NCBI RefSeq assembly: GCF_009741445.1
Contig: NZ_CP046507.1
Coordinates: 4,650,001 to 4,714,000 of the forward strand
Length of the DNA stretch: 64,000 nucleotides
Origin: Mycobacterium avium subsp. avium
GTDB taxonomy: Bacteria; Actinomycetota; Actinomycetes; Mycobacteriales; Mycobacteriaceae
Direction of reading: 5' to 3'
The notes under the pieces are model-generated. The model was not told the DNA's origin. It saw only the letters and a program-made list of their open reading frames with translations, and searched no databases. Numbering within the stretch: the stretch's first letter is position 1; each line of letters starts with the position of its first letter. A program made the position numbers and the translations under genes. Shown here one piece after another: positions 51,496 through 60,407 of the stretch.

Positions 51496-52740
51496 TTATG
51501 AATCGCGTGAGCTTGTCGGGGCAACGTCCAGCATCCGCCGGTTGGCGGCGATGCCGACCAGCGCCACCGCCATCAGCACCCCGGAAGCGCTCAGCATCAG
51601 GATGACGCTGCGCTCATAGAGCAGCCCGCCCAGCAGCGACCCGGCCATGATGCCCACCTGGAAGGCCGTCACGTACAGCCCCGAGGCGCCGTCCGGGTCG
51701 TCGGCCCCGTTGCGCATCGCGGCCGACTGCATCATCGGCGACACCGCGGTGGCCATCGCTCCCCACAGCACGATGGCGGCGGTCCCGATCAGCGCGGTAG
51801 TCGCCCCGGTCGGGCCGCCGAACGCCAGCGCGGTCAGCACCGCGAAGGCGGCCGTCAGACCCGTCATGCACAGGATCACCGCACTCTTGGGCCGGTGGTC
51901 CAGCGGCCGCGCGACCAGCGGCACCGACAGCAGCCCGGCCAGCCCGTAGGCGGCCAGCACCCAGGCCAGGGTCGGCCCGCGCACCCCAACCACGTTGCGG
52001 ATGATCTCGACGATGAAGGTGTAGGACACGAAATGGCCGGTCACCGCCACCATGGCCAGCAGGCTCACGGTGATCAGCCGGCCGTTGCGGTGGTGCCGCG
52101 AGCGTGGCCCGACGTGCGCCAGCTGATGCTCGGTGAGCACCATCTCCGGCAGCATCAGCCGGGCCGCGACGGTGACGACGGCGGCCGCGACGGTGACGCA
52201 CACGACGGCCAGCCGCCAGCCCCACATCAGGCTCAGCGCCGCGGTCAGCGGGCTGCCCACCACCAGCGCCAGGCTGGTGCCGACGTAGATCGACATGGTG
52301 GCGCGCCCGGCGTGGCTGGGCGGCACCAGCCGGGTGGCGATCGGCGCGATCACCGACCACAACAGGCCGTGGGTGATCGCGCACAGCACCCGCCCGGCGG
52401 CCAGCACCGCGAAGTTGGGCGCCAGCGCCGAGATCAGCTGAGAGGCGGTCAGGCAGGTCAGGCTCGCCACCAGCACCCGGCGGCGCGGCAGGTGCGCGGT
52501 CCAGCGCACCAGCGGGATCGTGGTCAGGGCCGCCACCAGCGCATACCAGGACAGCAGGGTGCCCACCAGGACCAGGCTGACCTGCAGATTGCGGGCGATC
52601 GCGGGCAGCGCGCCGACCGGCAGGATCTCGGCGGTGACATAGGTGAAGGCCGCGGCGGCGAGAATGGCGAGCTGAGCCGCGATCCGTGGGGTCCACGTCC
52701 GCGCGGCTGCGTTGGCGGTTTCGGCAGTCATCACAGTCAT
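51496..52740 (-). CDS. MFS transporter, drug/sugar efflux type
   Basis: 414 residues with 12 membrane helices, counterpart of Rv0191. Helix 1 is LAILAAAAFTYVTAEILPVGAL, matching the TAEILPVG signature of AraJ-type DHA1 efflux pumps. Next is LLSWYALVAALTTIPLV with the loop RWTAHLPRRRVLVASL, the major-facilitator motif after helix 2. It should export a small molecule by proton antiport; chloramphenicol-type drugs are only a family association. The gene reads away from ricR with a weak hairpin between. Confidence 0.87.
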   Translation of the reverse strand: MTVMTAETANAAARTWTPRIAAQLAILAAAAFTYVTAEILPVGALPAIARNLQVSLVLVGTLLSWYALVAALTTIPLVRWTAHLPRRRVLVASLTCLTASQLISALAPNFAVLAAGRVLCAITHGLLWSVIAPIATRLVPPSHAGRATMSIYVGTSLALVVGSPLTAALSLMWGWRLAVVCVTVAAAVVTVAARLMLPEMVLTEHQLAHVGPRSRHHRNGRLITVSLLAMVAVTGHFVSYTFIVEIIRNVVGVRGPTLAWVLAAYGLAGLLSVPLVARPLDHRPKSAVILCMTGLTAAFAVLTALAFGGPTGATTALIGTAAIVLWGAMATAVSPMMQSAAMRNGADDPDGASGLYVTAFQVGIMAGSLLGGLLYERSVILMLSASGVLMAVALVGIAANRRMLDVAPTSSRDS

Positions 52741-52832
52741 CGCTTGGGTGTGCGCAGTCGGCTAAGCAATGCCGCAAACCAGATCGCGCTCCCCTACCGT
52801 ACGCATACCGGTCGCCGGTTCATCCATCTTGG

Positions 52833-52849
52833 CCGGGCAACACGCCCGG
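52833..52849. terminator. Short GC hairpin downstream of ricR
   Basis: Six-base arms CCGGGC (52833-52838) and GCCCGG (52844-52849) around a five-base loop (AACAC). It lies just after the ricR stop on the minus strand, before the MFS gene. No T-run follows, so it is a weak terminator at best. Confidence 0.35.
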
Positions 52850-52853
52850 GCGA

Positions 52854-53144
52854 TCAGGAGCGAACCAGGCGCGCGATGGCGGCGGACGCCTCGGCGAGCT
52901 TCTCGTCCGCGTCGTCGCCGCCGCCGGCCACCGCACGGGTGACGCAGTGGCCCAGGTGCTCGTCGAGCAAATTCAGGGCGACCGAGCGCAGCGCGCTGTT
53001 GACGGCGCTGATCTGAGTGAGGACGTCAATGCAGTACTTGTCCTCCTCGATCATCCGGGCGATGCCGCGCACCTGGCCCTCGATGCGCCGCAGCCGCTTG
53101 GCGTAGTTGTCCTTCTGCTGCGAGTACCCGTGTTCGTTGGTCAT
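52854..53144 (-). CDS. ricR: Copper-sensing repressor RicR (CsoR family)
   Basis: 96 residues, an all-helical CsoR-type protein. The Cu(I) ligands are the Cys in EDKYCIDVL and the His and Cys of DEHLGHCV, matching the Cys-His-Cys set of CsoR. RYAKRLRRIEGQVRGIARMIEE-type sequence (KRLRRIEGQVRGIARMI) forms the N-terminal DNA-binding helix. RicR represses genes for copper defence, including its own gene and mymT, and releases DNA when Cu(I) binds. Start ATG at 53142-53144; a RicR box lies 57-77 bases upstream. The frame stays open far upstream in antisense to ilvD and is not part of the gene. Confidence 0.93.
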   Translation of the reverse strand: MTNEHGYSQQKDNYAKRLRRIEGQVRGIARMIEEDKYCIDVLTQISAVNSALRSVALNLLDEHLGHCVTRAVAGGGDDADEKLAEASAAIARLVRS

Positions 53145-53200
53145 CGTCGTTTCACCCCTGCCGATCTGGCTGCCCCGCGACGGCATCACCCGGCCCCAGC

Positions 53201-53221
53201 TTATACCCCGCCCCGGTATAA
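53201..53221. promoter_or_regulatory. RicR box upstream of ricR
   Basis: TTATACC-N7-GGTATAA at 53201-53221 is a perfect seven-base-arm palindrome of the ATACC/GGTAT type recognised by RicR. It lies between divergent ricR and ilvD, 57 bases from the ricR start. Autorepression by copper-free RicR is inferred from the known regulon. Confidence 0.8.
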
Positions 53222-53264
53222 CCCCGGGAGCTGGTATCGCGACTGGCCAGCGCATACTTGAACG

Positions 53265-54992
53265 ATGCCCACCACCGATTCGGCGCGCGCCGCCGACATC
53301 AAGCAGCCCGACATCAAGCCGCGCAGTCGTGACGTCACCGACGGCCTGGAGAAGGCCGCCGCCCGGGGGATGCTGCGGGCGGTAGGCATGGGCGACGAGG
53401 ACTTCGCCAAGCCGCAGATCGGGGTGGCGTCGTCCTGGAACGAGATCACGCCGTGCAACCTGTCGCTGGACCGGCTGGCCAAGGCGGTCAAGGAAGGCGT
53501 CTTCGCCGCGGGCGGCTACCCGCTGGAGTTCGGCACCATCTCGGTGTCCGACGGCATCTCGATGGGCCACGAGGGTATGCACTTCTCGCTGGTGAGCCGC
53601 GAGGTGATCGCCGACAGCGTCGAGACGGTGATGCAGGCCGAGCGCCTGGACGGCTCGGTGCTGCTGGCCGGCTGCGACAAGTCGCTGCCCGGCATGCTGA
53701 TGGCCGCGGCCCGCCTGGACCTGGCCTCGGTGTTCCTCTACGCCGGCTCGATCCTGCCCGGGGTGGCCAAGCTGTCCGACGGCAGCGAGCGCGAGGTGAC
53801 GATCATCGACGCGTTCGAGGCCGTCGGCGCGTGCGCGCGCGGGCTGATGCCGCGCGAGGACGTCGACGCCATCGAGCGGGCCATCTGTCCCGGCGAGGGC
53901 GCCTGCGGCGGCATGTACACGGCCAACACCATGGCCAGCGCCGCCGAGGCGCTGGGCATGTCGCTGCCGGGCAGCGCGGCCCCGCCGGCCACCGACCGCC
54001 GCCGCGACGGCTTCGCCCGGCGCAGCGGCCAGGCCGTCGTCGAGCTGCTGCGCCGCGGCATCACCGCCCGCGACATCCTCACCAAGGAGGCGTTCGAGAA
54101 CGCGATCGCGGTGGTGATGGCGTTCGGCGGCTCCACCAACGCGGTGCTGCACCTGCTGGCCATCGCCCACGAGGCCGACGTGGCGCTGTCGCTCGACGAC
54201 TTCAGCCGGATCGGGTCGAAGGTGCCGCACCTGGCCGACGTCAAGCCGTTCGGCCGGCACGTGATGACCGACGTCGACCACATCGGCGGCGTGCCGGTGA
54301 TGATGAAGGCGCTGCTGGACGCCGGGCTGCTGAACGGCGACTGCCTGACGGTGACCGGTGCGACGGTGGCGCAGAACCTGGCCGCGATCGCCCCGCCCGA
54401 CCCGGACGGCAAGGTGCTGCGGGCACTCAGCGATCCGCTGCACCCGACCGGCGGCATCACCATCCTGCGCGGGTCGCTGGCGCCCGAGGGCGCGGTGGTC
54501 AAGTCCGCCGGCTTCGATTCCGACGTGTTCGAAGGCACCGCAAGGGTTTTCGACGGCGAGCGGGCCGCGCTGGACGCGCTGGAGGACGGCACCATCACCA
54601 AGGGCGACGCGGTGGTGATCCGGTACGAGGGCCCCAAGGGCGGGCCCGGGATGCGCGAGATGCTCGCCATCACCGGCGCCATCAAGGGCGCCGGGCTGGG
54701 TAAGGACGTGTTGCTACTCACCGACGGCCGCTTCTCCGGCGGGACGACGGGACTGTGTGTCGGCCACATCGCGCCCGAGGCGGTGGACGCCGGGCCGATC
54801 GCCTTTCTGCGCGACGGCGACCGCATCCGCCTGGACGTCGCCAACCGGGTTCTGGACGTACTCGTCGATCCGGCCGAATTCGACTCTCGGCGAACAGGTT
54901 TCACCCCGCCACCGCCCCGCTACAAGACCGGGGTGCTGGCCAAGTACGTCAAGCTGGTCGGTTCCGCGGCGATCGGCGCCGTCTGCGGCTAG
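53265..54992 (+). CDS. ilvD: Dihydroxy-acid dehydratase
   Basis: 575 residues. It dehydrates 2,3-dihydroxy acids to 2-keto acids in valine, leucine and isoleucine synthesis. Fe-S ligand motifs are GCDKSLPGMLMAAARL (Cys near 138) and CPGEGACGGMYTANTM (Cys near 205-212). Conserved C-terminal LTDGRFSGGTTGLCVGHIAPEA. The ATG at 53265 begins a normal 20-residue leader then SRDVTDGLEKAAARGML. It is divergent from ricR; the shared intergenic region carries the copper box, so copper might also affect ilvD, but this is speculative. Confidence 0.95.
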   Translation: MPTTDSARAADIKQPDIKPRSRDVTDGLEKAAARGMLRAVGMGDEDFAKPQIGVASSWNEITPCNLSLDRLAKAVKEGVFAAGGYPLEFGTISVSDGISMGHEGMHFSLVSREVIADSVETVMQAERLDGSVLLAGCDKSLPGMLMAAARLDLASVFLYAGSILPGVAKLSDGSEREVTIIDAFEAVGACARGLMPREDVDAIERAICPGEGACGGMYTANTMASAAEALGMSLPGSAAPPATDRRRDGFARRSGQAVVELLRRGITARDILTKEAFENAIAVVMAFGGSTNAVLHLLAIAHEADVALSLDDFSRIGSKVPHLADVKPFGRHVMTDVDHIGGVPVMMKALLDAGLLNGDCLTVTGATVAQNLAAIAPPDPDGKVLRALSDPLHPTGGITILRGSLAPEGAVVKSAGFDSDVFEGTARVFDGERAALDALEDGTITKGDAVVIRYEGPKGGPGMREMLAITGAIKGAGLGKDVLLLTDGRFSGGTTGLCVGHIAPEAVDAGPIAFLRDGDRIRLDVANRVLDVLVDPAEFDSRRTGFTPPPPRYKTGVLAKYVKLVGSAAIGAVCG

Positions 54993-55007
54993 CCTGGCCG
55001 CCTTGCG

Positions 55008-55064
55008 CTTTCGGCCTTCGGCGCGAGCGTGCCGTGGGCGACCACGCACGCTCGCGACCGAAAG
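55008..55064. terminator. Composite hairpin between ilvD and SPW-repeat gene
   Basis: Outer arms CTTTCGG (55008-55014) and CCGAAAG (55058-55064) enclose inner 11-base arms CGCGAGCGTGC (55022-55032) and GCACGCTCGCG (55046-55056). It sits between convergent ilvD and the SPW-repeat gene and ends four bases before the latter's stop. A bidirectional terminator is the likely role. Confidence 0.65.
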
Positions 55065-55068
55065 TGGA

Positions 55069-55503
55069 TCAGCCGGCCGATGCGCGGGTGCGCATGCCGA
55101 AGTAGGTGGCGTTGAGACCCAGGAACGTCAACAACGCACCCGCTACCACATTCGACCAGGTCATGCCGGCGGTCAGCACGACGCCCGGCAGGATCCAGGT
55201 CGACACGATGACCCATGCGCCCAGCACCGGCAGCGTCCAGGTCATGCCGTGCGCACGGTCCAGCGTCGTCGCGAACCCGTAGGCCAGGAACGCCGCCGCG
55301 ATCCCGGCGATCAGGTCGGACGTGGCCAGCGATGCCGTCGCGCTGAACCCGACGATCCACGGTGAGGCCGCCACATACAGGCCGGCCAGCAGCGCAAGAC
55401 CGAAGGTGAAGTGCGCACTCATCGACTCGGCGACGCGTTCGTAGCGGGCCCGCAGAGCCAACAAATCGGGGTGGTGATCGATTGATGAATGGACTGTACT
55501 CAT
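55069..55503 (-). CDS. SPW-repeat membrane protein
   Basis: 144 residues, counterpart of Rv0188. Four membrane helices with one clear SPW unit (YVAASPWIVGFS) and related positions (GAWVIVSTWILPGVVL). SPW-repeat proteins are small integral membrane proteins of unknown function. The N-terminus (MSTVHSSIDHHPDLLALR) is cytoplasmic. ATG at 55501-55503. Transcription runs toward ilvD into the shared hairpin. The region upstream carries the 23-bp tandem array. Confidence 0.8.
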   Translation of the reverse strand: MSTVHSSIDHHPDLLALRARYERVAESMSAHFTFGLALLAGLYVAASPWIVGFSATASLATSDLIAGIAAAFLAYGFATTLDRAHGMTWTLPVLGAWVIVSTWILPGVVLTAGMTWSNVVAGALLTFLGLNATYFGMRTRASAG

Positions 55504-55630
55504 TTTGTGACCTTTCTGTTATGCGGCAAGCCTTTTGAGCGGACCGCACCCATCCATCTGTGATCAAGATTACGCCCGCTCGACGGCCGCCAGCAACGAA
55601 AACCGGCGCCGGCCCAGCGCCCCAACCCGC

Positions 55631-55743
55631 GCCGAGCGTGGGGCCTCAGCGGCGCCGAGCGTGGGGCCTCAGCGGCGCCGAGCGTGGGGGATATGCGGCG
55701 CCGAGCGTGGGGCCTCAGCGGCGCCGAGCGTGGGGGATATGCA
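55631..55743. repeat. Five-copy 23-bp tandem repeat
   Basis: Units start GCCGAGCGTGGGG at 55631, 55654, 55677, 55700 and 55723. Units 1, 2 and 4 continue CCTCAGCGGC; units 3 and 5 continue GATATGCGGC or GATATGCAC. It lies in the 318-base divergent region between the SPW-repeat gene and the nitronate-monooxygenase-like gene. The last unit forms one arm of a hairpin. Confidence 0.9.
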
Positions 55744-55782
55744 CGGGATTGGGGTCGAATTCGTGCATATCCCCCACGCTCG
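55725..55782. promoter_or_regulatory. 20-bp perfect hairpin at end of the 23-bp array
   Basis: CGAGCGTGGGGGATATGCAC at 55725-55744 pairs perfectly with 55763-55782 across an 18-base loop. Its left arm is repeat unit 5; unit 3 could pair with the same right arm. It ends 40 bases before the ATG of the FMN enzyme gene, so it may act on that promoter or its 5' leader. Confidence 0.6.
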
Positions 55783-55821
55783 CGAAACCGGTTCGGCGCC
55801 TGCGGCGTAACGTGGCGGGGC

Positions 55822-56805
55822 ATGGACATCGCCGACCGGTTGCGGCTCGATGTTCCGGTCGAGCAGGCCGGGATGGGCGGCGGGCTGGCCGGTGCGCCGC
55901 TGGCGGCCGCAGTCGCCGCGGCGGGTGGCCTGGGCACGCTGGGCATCACCACCCCCGGCCGGATCAAAGCCTCGATCCAGCGGGTGCGTGAGCAGGCGCC
56001 CGGGCGCGCGGTCGCGGTAAACCTGTTGCTGCCCTTTACCCGTCGCCGCCACGTCGCGGTCTGCGTCGAGGCCCGGGTGGACGTCGTCGTGCTGGCGTTC
56101 GGCGAAAACCGCGGGCTCGTCGCGCACCTACGGCAGGCCGGCGCCTTCGTGTTCGTGATGGTCGGCACCGTGGCGCAGGCCCGCGCCGCAATCGCCTGGG
56201 GCGCCGACGGTTTGATCGCCCAGGGCCGCGAGGCCGGCGGCCATCTGGTGGGGACCACGGCGGCCCTGGACTTCCTGCCGCACGCGCTCGCCGCGGCCGC
56301 CGGCCGCCCGGTGTTCCTGGCCGGCGGCATCGCCACCGCCGCCGACAGCCGCGCCGCCCTGGGCGCCGGCGCCGACGGCGTCATCGCCGGCACCCGATTC
56401 CTGCTGACGCACGAGGCCGATGCGAGCCGCGGGTATCAGCAGCGAGTCCTGCAGGCGGACAACACGATCGAAACCAACCTGTTCGGGCTGAGCTGGCCGC
56501 TGCGCCATCGGGTGGTGCCCAACGCCGCCACCCGCCGGTGGTGCGGCGCCGACGGCAAGGCCAGGGCGCTGCCCGCCGCGCTCAACGCGGCGAGCCGCCC
56601 GCTGTCGGCGCTAGGCTATTTCGACGCGGGCGCAATGCTGCGCCTGCAATCGCCGCGCCGCCCGCTGTTCACCCCGCTGGCACCGGTGGCCGGCGTGCCG
56701 GACTCGCTGCTGGACAGCGCCGCGCTCTACGCCGGCGAAACCGCCTCGCGCATCGGCGAACTCACCTCCGCGCGCCAGGCCGTCGCCGACCTCACCCCGC
56801 GCTGA
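55822..56805 (+). CDS. Nitronate monooxygenase-like FMN enzyme
   Basis: 327 residues of the nitronate monooxygenase / 2-nitropropane dioxygenase TIM-barrel family. The family catalytic-His motif is present in IAQGREAGGHLVG. Phosphate-binding glycines are in LAGGIATAAD and GADGVIAGTRFLLTHEA. The N-terminal QAGMGGGLAGAPLAAAVAAAGGLGTLG is the FMN-facing part. It may oxidise nitronates or act as an NADH:quinone reductase-like enzyme. The ATG at 55822 gives a normal start (MDIADRLRLDVPVEQAGMG) though the frame extends upstream through the repeat array. I know of no counterpart at this M. tuberculosis position. Confidence 0.85.
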   Translation: MDIADRLRLDVPVEQAGMGGGLAGAPLAAAVAAAGGLGTLGITTPGRIKASIQRVREQAPGRAVAVNLLLPFTRRRHVAVCVEARVDVVVLAFGENRGLVAHLRQAGAFVFVMVGTVAQARAAIAWGADGLIAQGREAGGHLVGTTAALDFLPHALAAAAGRPVFLAGGIATAADSRAALGAGADGVIAGTRFLLTHEADASRGYQQRVLQADNTIETNLFGLSWPLRHRVVPNAATRRWCGADGKARALPAALNAASRPLSALGYFDAGAMLRLQSPRRPLFTPLAPVAGVPDSLLDSAALYAGETASRIGELTSARQAVADLTPR

Positions 56806-56808
56806 GGC

Positions 56809-57462
<654 letters not shown>

Positions 57463-57524
57463 GCGTCCAACACTAGCCGCACCCGCGACGGTTCGCCGGA
57501 CCGGTCGATCCGCCCATTTACTAC

Positions 57525-57541
57525 ATACCCGTGGGGGGTAT
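57525..57541. promoter_or_regulatory. RicR box upstream of mymT
   Basis: ATACCC at 57525-57530 and GGGTAT at 57536-57541 form an inverted repeat around GTGGG, 63 bases upstream of the mymT ATG. It resembles the box upstream of ricR. TATAGT at 57541-57546 is a -10 candidate overlapping it, so bound RicR would block transcription. Confidence 0.8.
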
Positions 57542-57603
57542 ATAGTAGGGGTGCGGTCGACCCGCGCCGCACGAGTCACAACAGGAAGAAATGGGTGAGT
57601 CAC

Positions 57604-57750
57604 ATGGCAACTTACGAGTCCGGAACCCTGCTGACCTGCGGCCACGAGGGCTGCGGCTGTCGCGTCCGCATCGAGGTTCCCTGCCACTGCTCGGGTGCCG
57701 GTGAGGAGTACCGCTGCACCTGTGGCGACGCGCTGACCCCGGTCAAGTAG
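57604..57750 (+). CDS. mymT: Copper-binding metallothionein MymT
   Basis: 48 residues with seven Cys (12, 17, 19, 27, 29, 38, 40) in pairs such as CGC, CHC and CTC. It binds several Cu(I) ions in the cytoplasm and protects from copper. The core LLTCGHEGCGCRVRIEVPCHC is nearly the M. tuberculosis MymT sequence. The ATG at 57604 has GGTGAG four bases upstream; an in-frame GTG at 57595 (with AGGAAG 6 bases upstream) would add three residues. The gene is too short for normal ORF cut-offs. A RicR box and a -10 candidate precede it, and a 17-bp hairpin follows. Confidence 0.93.
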   Translation: MATYESGTLLTCGHEGCGCRVRIEVPCHCSGAGEEYRCTCGDALTPVK

Positions 57751-57760
57751 TCCGTTGACC

Positions 57761-57802
57761 CGCTCGTACGTTCGGGCGCCTCACCGCCCGAACGTACGAG
57801 CG
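57761..57802. terminator. 17-bp perfect hairpin between mymT and bglS
   Basis: Arms CGCTCGTACGTTCGGGC (57761-57777) and its exact complement (57786-57802) flank an eight-base loop. It begins 11 bases after the mymT stop; the right arm includes the last codons of bglS, whose stop at 57781-57783 is in the loop. A bidirectional terminator for these convergent genes fits. Confidence 0.7.
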
Positions 57803-59898
57803 GTCAGCTCGACCGTGGCCGTCGAGCGCAAGGTAGTGGCCGAAATCCCCAGCGCCACCGTATGACTGCCCGCGGCGATCCGCCAGCTTCGGATGCTGCC
57901 GTCGTAGTGGGCCAGCAGTCGCGGATCGGCGTCGATGGTCACGTGCCGGCTCTCGCCCGGGCCCAGCTCGACCCGCTCGAATCCCAGCAGCCGTAGGCAC
58001 GGCTTCCCGGGCATCGCCGTCAGGTACAGCTGCGGTACATCCGCCCCGGCGCGATCGCCGGTGTTGACCACGGTGAAGCCGGCGGTGATGGTGTCGCCGC
58101 CCCGCACGACCAGGTCGCGGTGTTCAAATCTGGTGTAGGACAATCCATGTCCGAAGGCGAACATCGGGACGTGGCCCTTGGCCGCGAACCAGCGGTAGCC
58201 GACGTCGGCGCCCTCGACGTAGTCGATGGCGCTCGGCGTTCCCCACGGTAGCCCGGCGCCGGGCAGCTGCGGACGCGGCGTCTGGTGCAGGCCGACAGGG
58301 AAGGTGATCGGCAGCCGGCCGCCGGGATTCACCCGGCCGGTGAGCACCTCGGCGATGGCCGTGGCGCCGGCCTGACCCGGATACCACGCCTGCACAACGG
58401 CATTCACCGCTCCCAGCCACGGCATGGTGACCGGGTTGCCGGTCTGCAGCACCACCACCGTGTTGGGGTTGGCGGCCGCCACCGCGCCGATCAGCTCGTC
58501 CTGGCCCGACGGCAGCGACAGATCGGCGAGGTCGAAGCCCTCCCCTTCGGCGCGTACCGCGAACACGATCGCGATGTCGGCGCGTTGTGCCGCCGCCACC
58601 GCCTCGGCCGGGCTGATTCCGGGATCGAAGTCAATCGTGTTCTCGGGCAGAAGCTTTCGCAGTTCCTGCAGCGGACTCGACGGCAGCAGGTACAAGTTGC
58701 GCAGCCCGGCCTCCAGCGCTGTGCCGCCGATCGGCACCACGGCGGCATACCCGCCCGCCGGAACGACGGTGCTGGAACCGAAACCGGCCGGCACGCCCAG
58801 TTGCGCGTACCCGCCGATGACGGCGATGCGCGCCGGCGAGTCGGGGCGCAACGGCAACAACCCGCGGTTGGTCAGCAGCACGATGCCCTGCCGCGCGATG
58901 CGCAAGGCAATGTCGTTGTGGGCGTTTAGATCTGGTGCCGGCGCCCGGTCCGACCGGTCGACGCCGACGGCGAAGATGGAGCGCAGGATGCGCCGGACCA
59001 TGTCCGAGAGCCGATCCTTGGGCAACCGGCCGTCGGCGTAGGCGTCGCGCAGCGGCGCACCGAAGGATTCGGCCTGCCACAGCAGCGCGTCGATCTGGGC
59101 GCCGCATTCCTGATCCAGACCGCCCAGGGCGCATTCCCAGCCCGGAGTGGCGCCCCAGTCCGACATCACCCAGCCGCGATACGCCCAGGCGTCCTTGAGG
59201 ACATCGTTGAGCAACACACTGTTCGCCGCGGCGTAGACGCCGTTGACCTTGTTGTATGCGGTCATCACGGCCCCGGGCTGGGCCCGTTCGATGGCCAACT
59301 CGAAGGCCAGCAGGTCGGATTCGCGGTGCGCGTCGGGGTCGATGACCGCGTCCAGAAAGTGGCGATTCGTTTCGTTGCAGTTCAGCGAGTAGTGCTTGAC
59401 GGTCGAGATGACGCCCTGTTGCTGGATGCCCGCGACCGACTCCGCGACCATGGAGGCGGTCAAAAGCGGGTCCTCGGAAAGGTATTCGAAGTTGCGGCCG
59501 TTGCGCGGGTCGCGGGCCAGGTTCATCGCCCCGGCCAGCTGGACGTTGAATCCGCGGCTGCGGGCCTCCCGGCCGATCAGTTCGCCCGCGGCGCGGGCCA
59601 GCGCCGGATCGAAGGTGGCGGCCAGCGCCAGGCCGGCCGGAAGCGCGGTGGCGGTGTCACCCGGACGGTAGCCGGGGTTGGTGACACCCAGTCCGGCGTC
59701 GCTCATCAGCAGCGGCGGCACGCCGAGGCGCGGCACCCCCGGCACGTAACCCGCGCTCATCGGCACGTCCGCCGGGATGCGCTCGTCGCGCACCGGCCAC
59801 ATGTCGCCGGCGCCCATCACCGCGACCAGCAGCGAGAACCGCTCGTCGTCGGTCATCTGGGCCTCGACCGTGCGCGCCCGCTCGTCCGGATCTTTCAT
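57781..59898 (-). CDS. bglS: Glycoside hydrolase family 3 beta-glucosidase
   Basis: 705 residues, counterpart of Rv0186. GH3 catalytic domain with the nucleophile Asp in RGWVMSDWGATPG, KHYSLNCNETNRHF for substrate contacts, then the C-terminal alpha/beta domain (VLQTGNPVTMPWLGAVNAVVQAWYPGQ) and a fibronectin-III-like end (LYLTAMPGKPCLRLLGFERV). It hydrolyses terminal beta-glucosides; the mycobacterial substrate is unknown. No signal peptide. The ATG at 59896-59898 overlaps the stop of the upstream HExxH gene by four bases. Upstream in-frame open sequence to 60069 lies in that gene and is not used. Confidence 0.87.
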   Translation of the reverse strand: MKDPDERARTVEAQMTDDERFSLLVAVMGAGDMWPVRDERIPADVPMSAGYVPGVPRLGVPPLLMSDAGLGVTNPGYRPGDTATALPAGLALAATFDPALARAAGELIGREARSRGFNVQLAGAMNLARDPRNGRNFEYLSEDPLLTASMVAESVAGIQQQGVISTVKHYSLNCNETNRHFLDAVIDPDAHRESDLLAFELAIERAQPGAVMTAYNKVNGVYAAANSVLLNDVLKDAWAYRGWVMSDWGATPGWECALGGLDQECGAQIDALLWQAESFGAPLRDAYADGRLPKDRLSDMVRRILRSIFAVGVDRSDRAPAPDLNAHNDIALRIARQGIVLLTNRGLLPLRPDSPARIAVIGGYAQLGVPAGFGSSTVVPAGGYAAVVPIGGTALEAGLRNLYLLPSSPLQELRKLLPENTIDFDPGISPAEAVAAAQRADIAIVFAVRAEGEGFDLADLSLPSGQDELIGAVAAANPNTVVVLQTGNPVTMPWLGAVNAVVQAWYPGQAGATAIAEVLTGRVNPGGRLPITFPVGLHQTPRPQLPGAGLPWGTPSAIDYVEGADVGYRWFAAKGHVPMFAFGHGLSYTRFEHRDLVVRGGDTITAGFTVVNTGDRAGADVPQLYLTAMPGKPCLRLLGFERVELGPGESRHVTIDADPRLLAHYDGSIRSWRIAAGSHTVALGISATTLRSTATVELTARTFGR

Positions 59899-60407
59899 CG
59901 CACACCCTCTTTGGCGTAGACGACGCGCAGCACATGCCCGACTTCGGGTCCCATCACCAGCTCCGTCAACTCGCAGATCGTCGCGACGAACTCCGGGCCG
60001 TGCGGCGGCCCGGCCCGGCACAAATGATGCGCCACTTCGTGCAGCACCACCAGCTCGCGCAGGGCCCACTCGGCGGTGTCGCGGTCGGGCACCGCGATAA
60101 CGCCTGCGCCGTAGCGGTTTTCGTAGTGCGCGGCGGTGGCGGCCCGCCGCGGCCGCACCCGCAGCGGCGGCACATCAGGCCACCGTTGCCGCACCGCGGG
60201 CAGGGCCAGCACCTGGTCCACATAGCGTTGCACGGAGGGCACCGAGCCGAATCGGCCCTCCGGCGGCAGCGTCAGCCGGGTGCCGAAGAACTCCACCGCG
60301 GGTGACCCGTGCTCGGCGGCGCGGTCGAACAGCGTCCGGACGAACTCCTCGGCCGCATAGACCCTGGAGCGCTGAGAATCCCGCGGCGGGGAGTCCCCGG
60401 GGCTCAC
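59895..60407 (-). CDS. HExxH metallohydrolase-like protein (TIGR04338 type)
   Basis: 170 residues, counterpart of Rv0185. The metal motif LVVLHEVAHHL (HExxH) with a downstream acidic stretch (GPEFVATICELTELV) fits the TIGR04338 putative metallohydrolase family, which I recall as mainly actinobacterial. The substrate is unknown. It overlaps the downstream GH3 gene and the upstream DUF2786 gene by four bases each (ATGA), so the three are translated as a coupled operon. Confidence 0.82.
   Translation of the reverse strand: MSPGDSPPRDSQRSRVYAAEEFVRTLFDRAAEHGSPAVEFFGTRLTLPPEGRFGSVPSVQRYVDQVLALPAVRQRWPDVPPLRVRPRRAATAAHYENRYGAGVIAVPDRDTAEWALRELVVLHEVAHHLCRAGPPHGPEFVATICELTELVMGPEVGHVLRVVYAKEGVR

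Noticed and set aside
52854..54443. 529-residue minus-strand frame extending ricR across ilvD
   Set aside because: RicR family proteins are about 96 residues and the known start ATG is at 53144.
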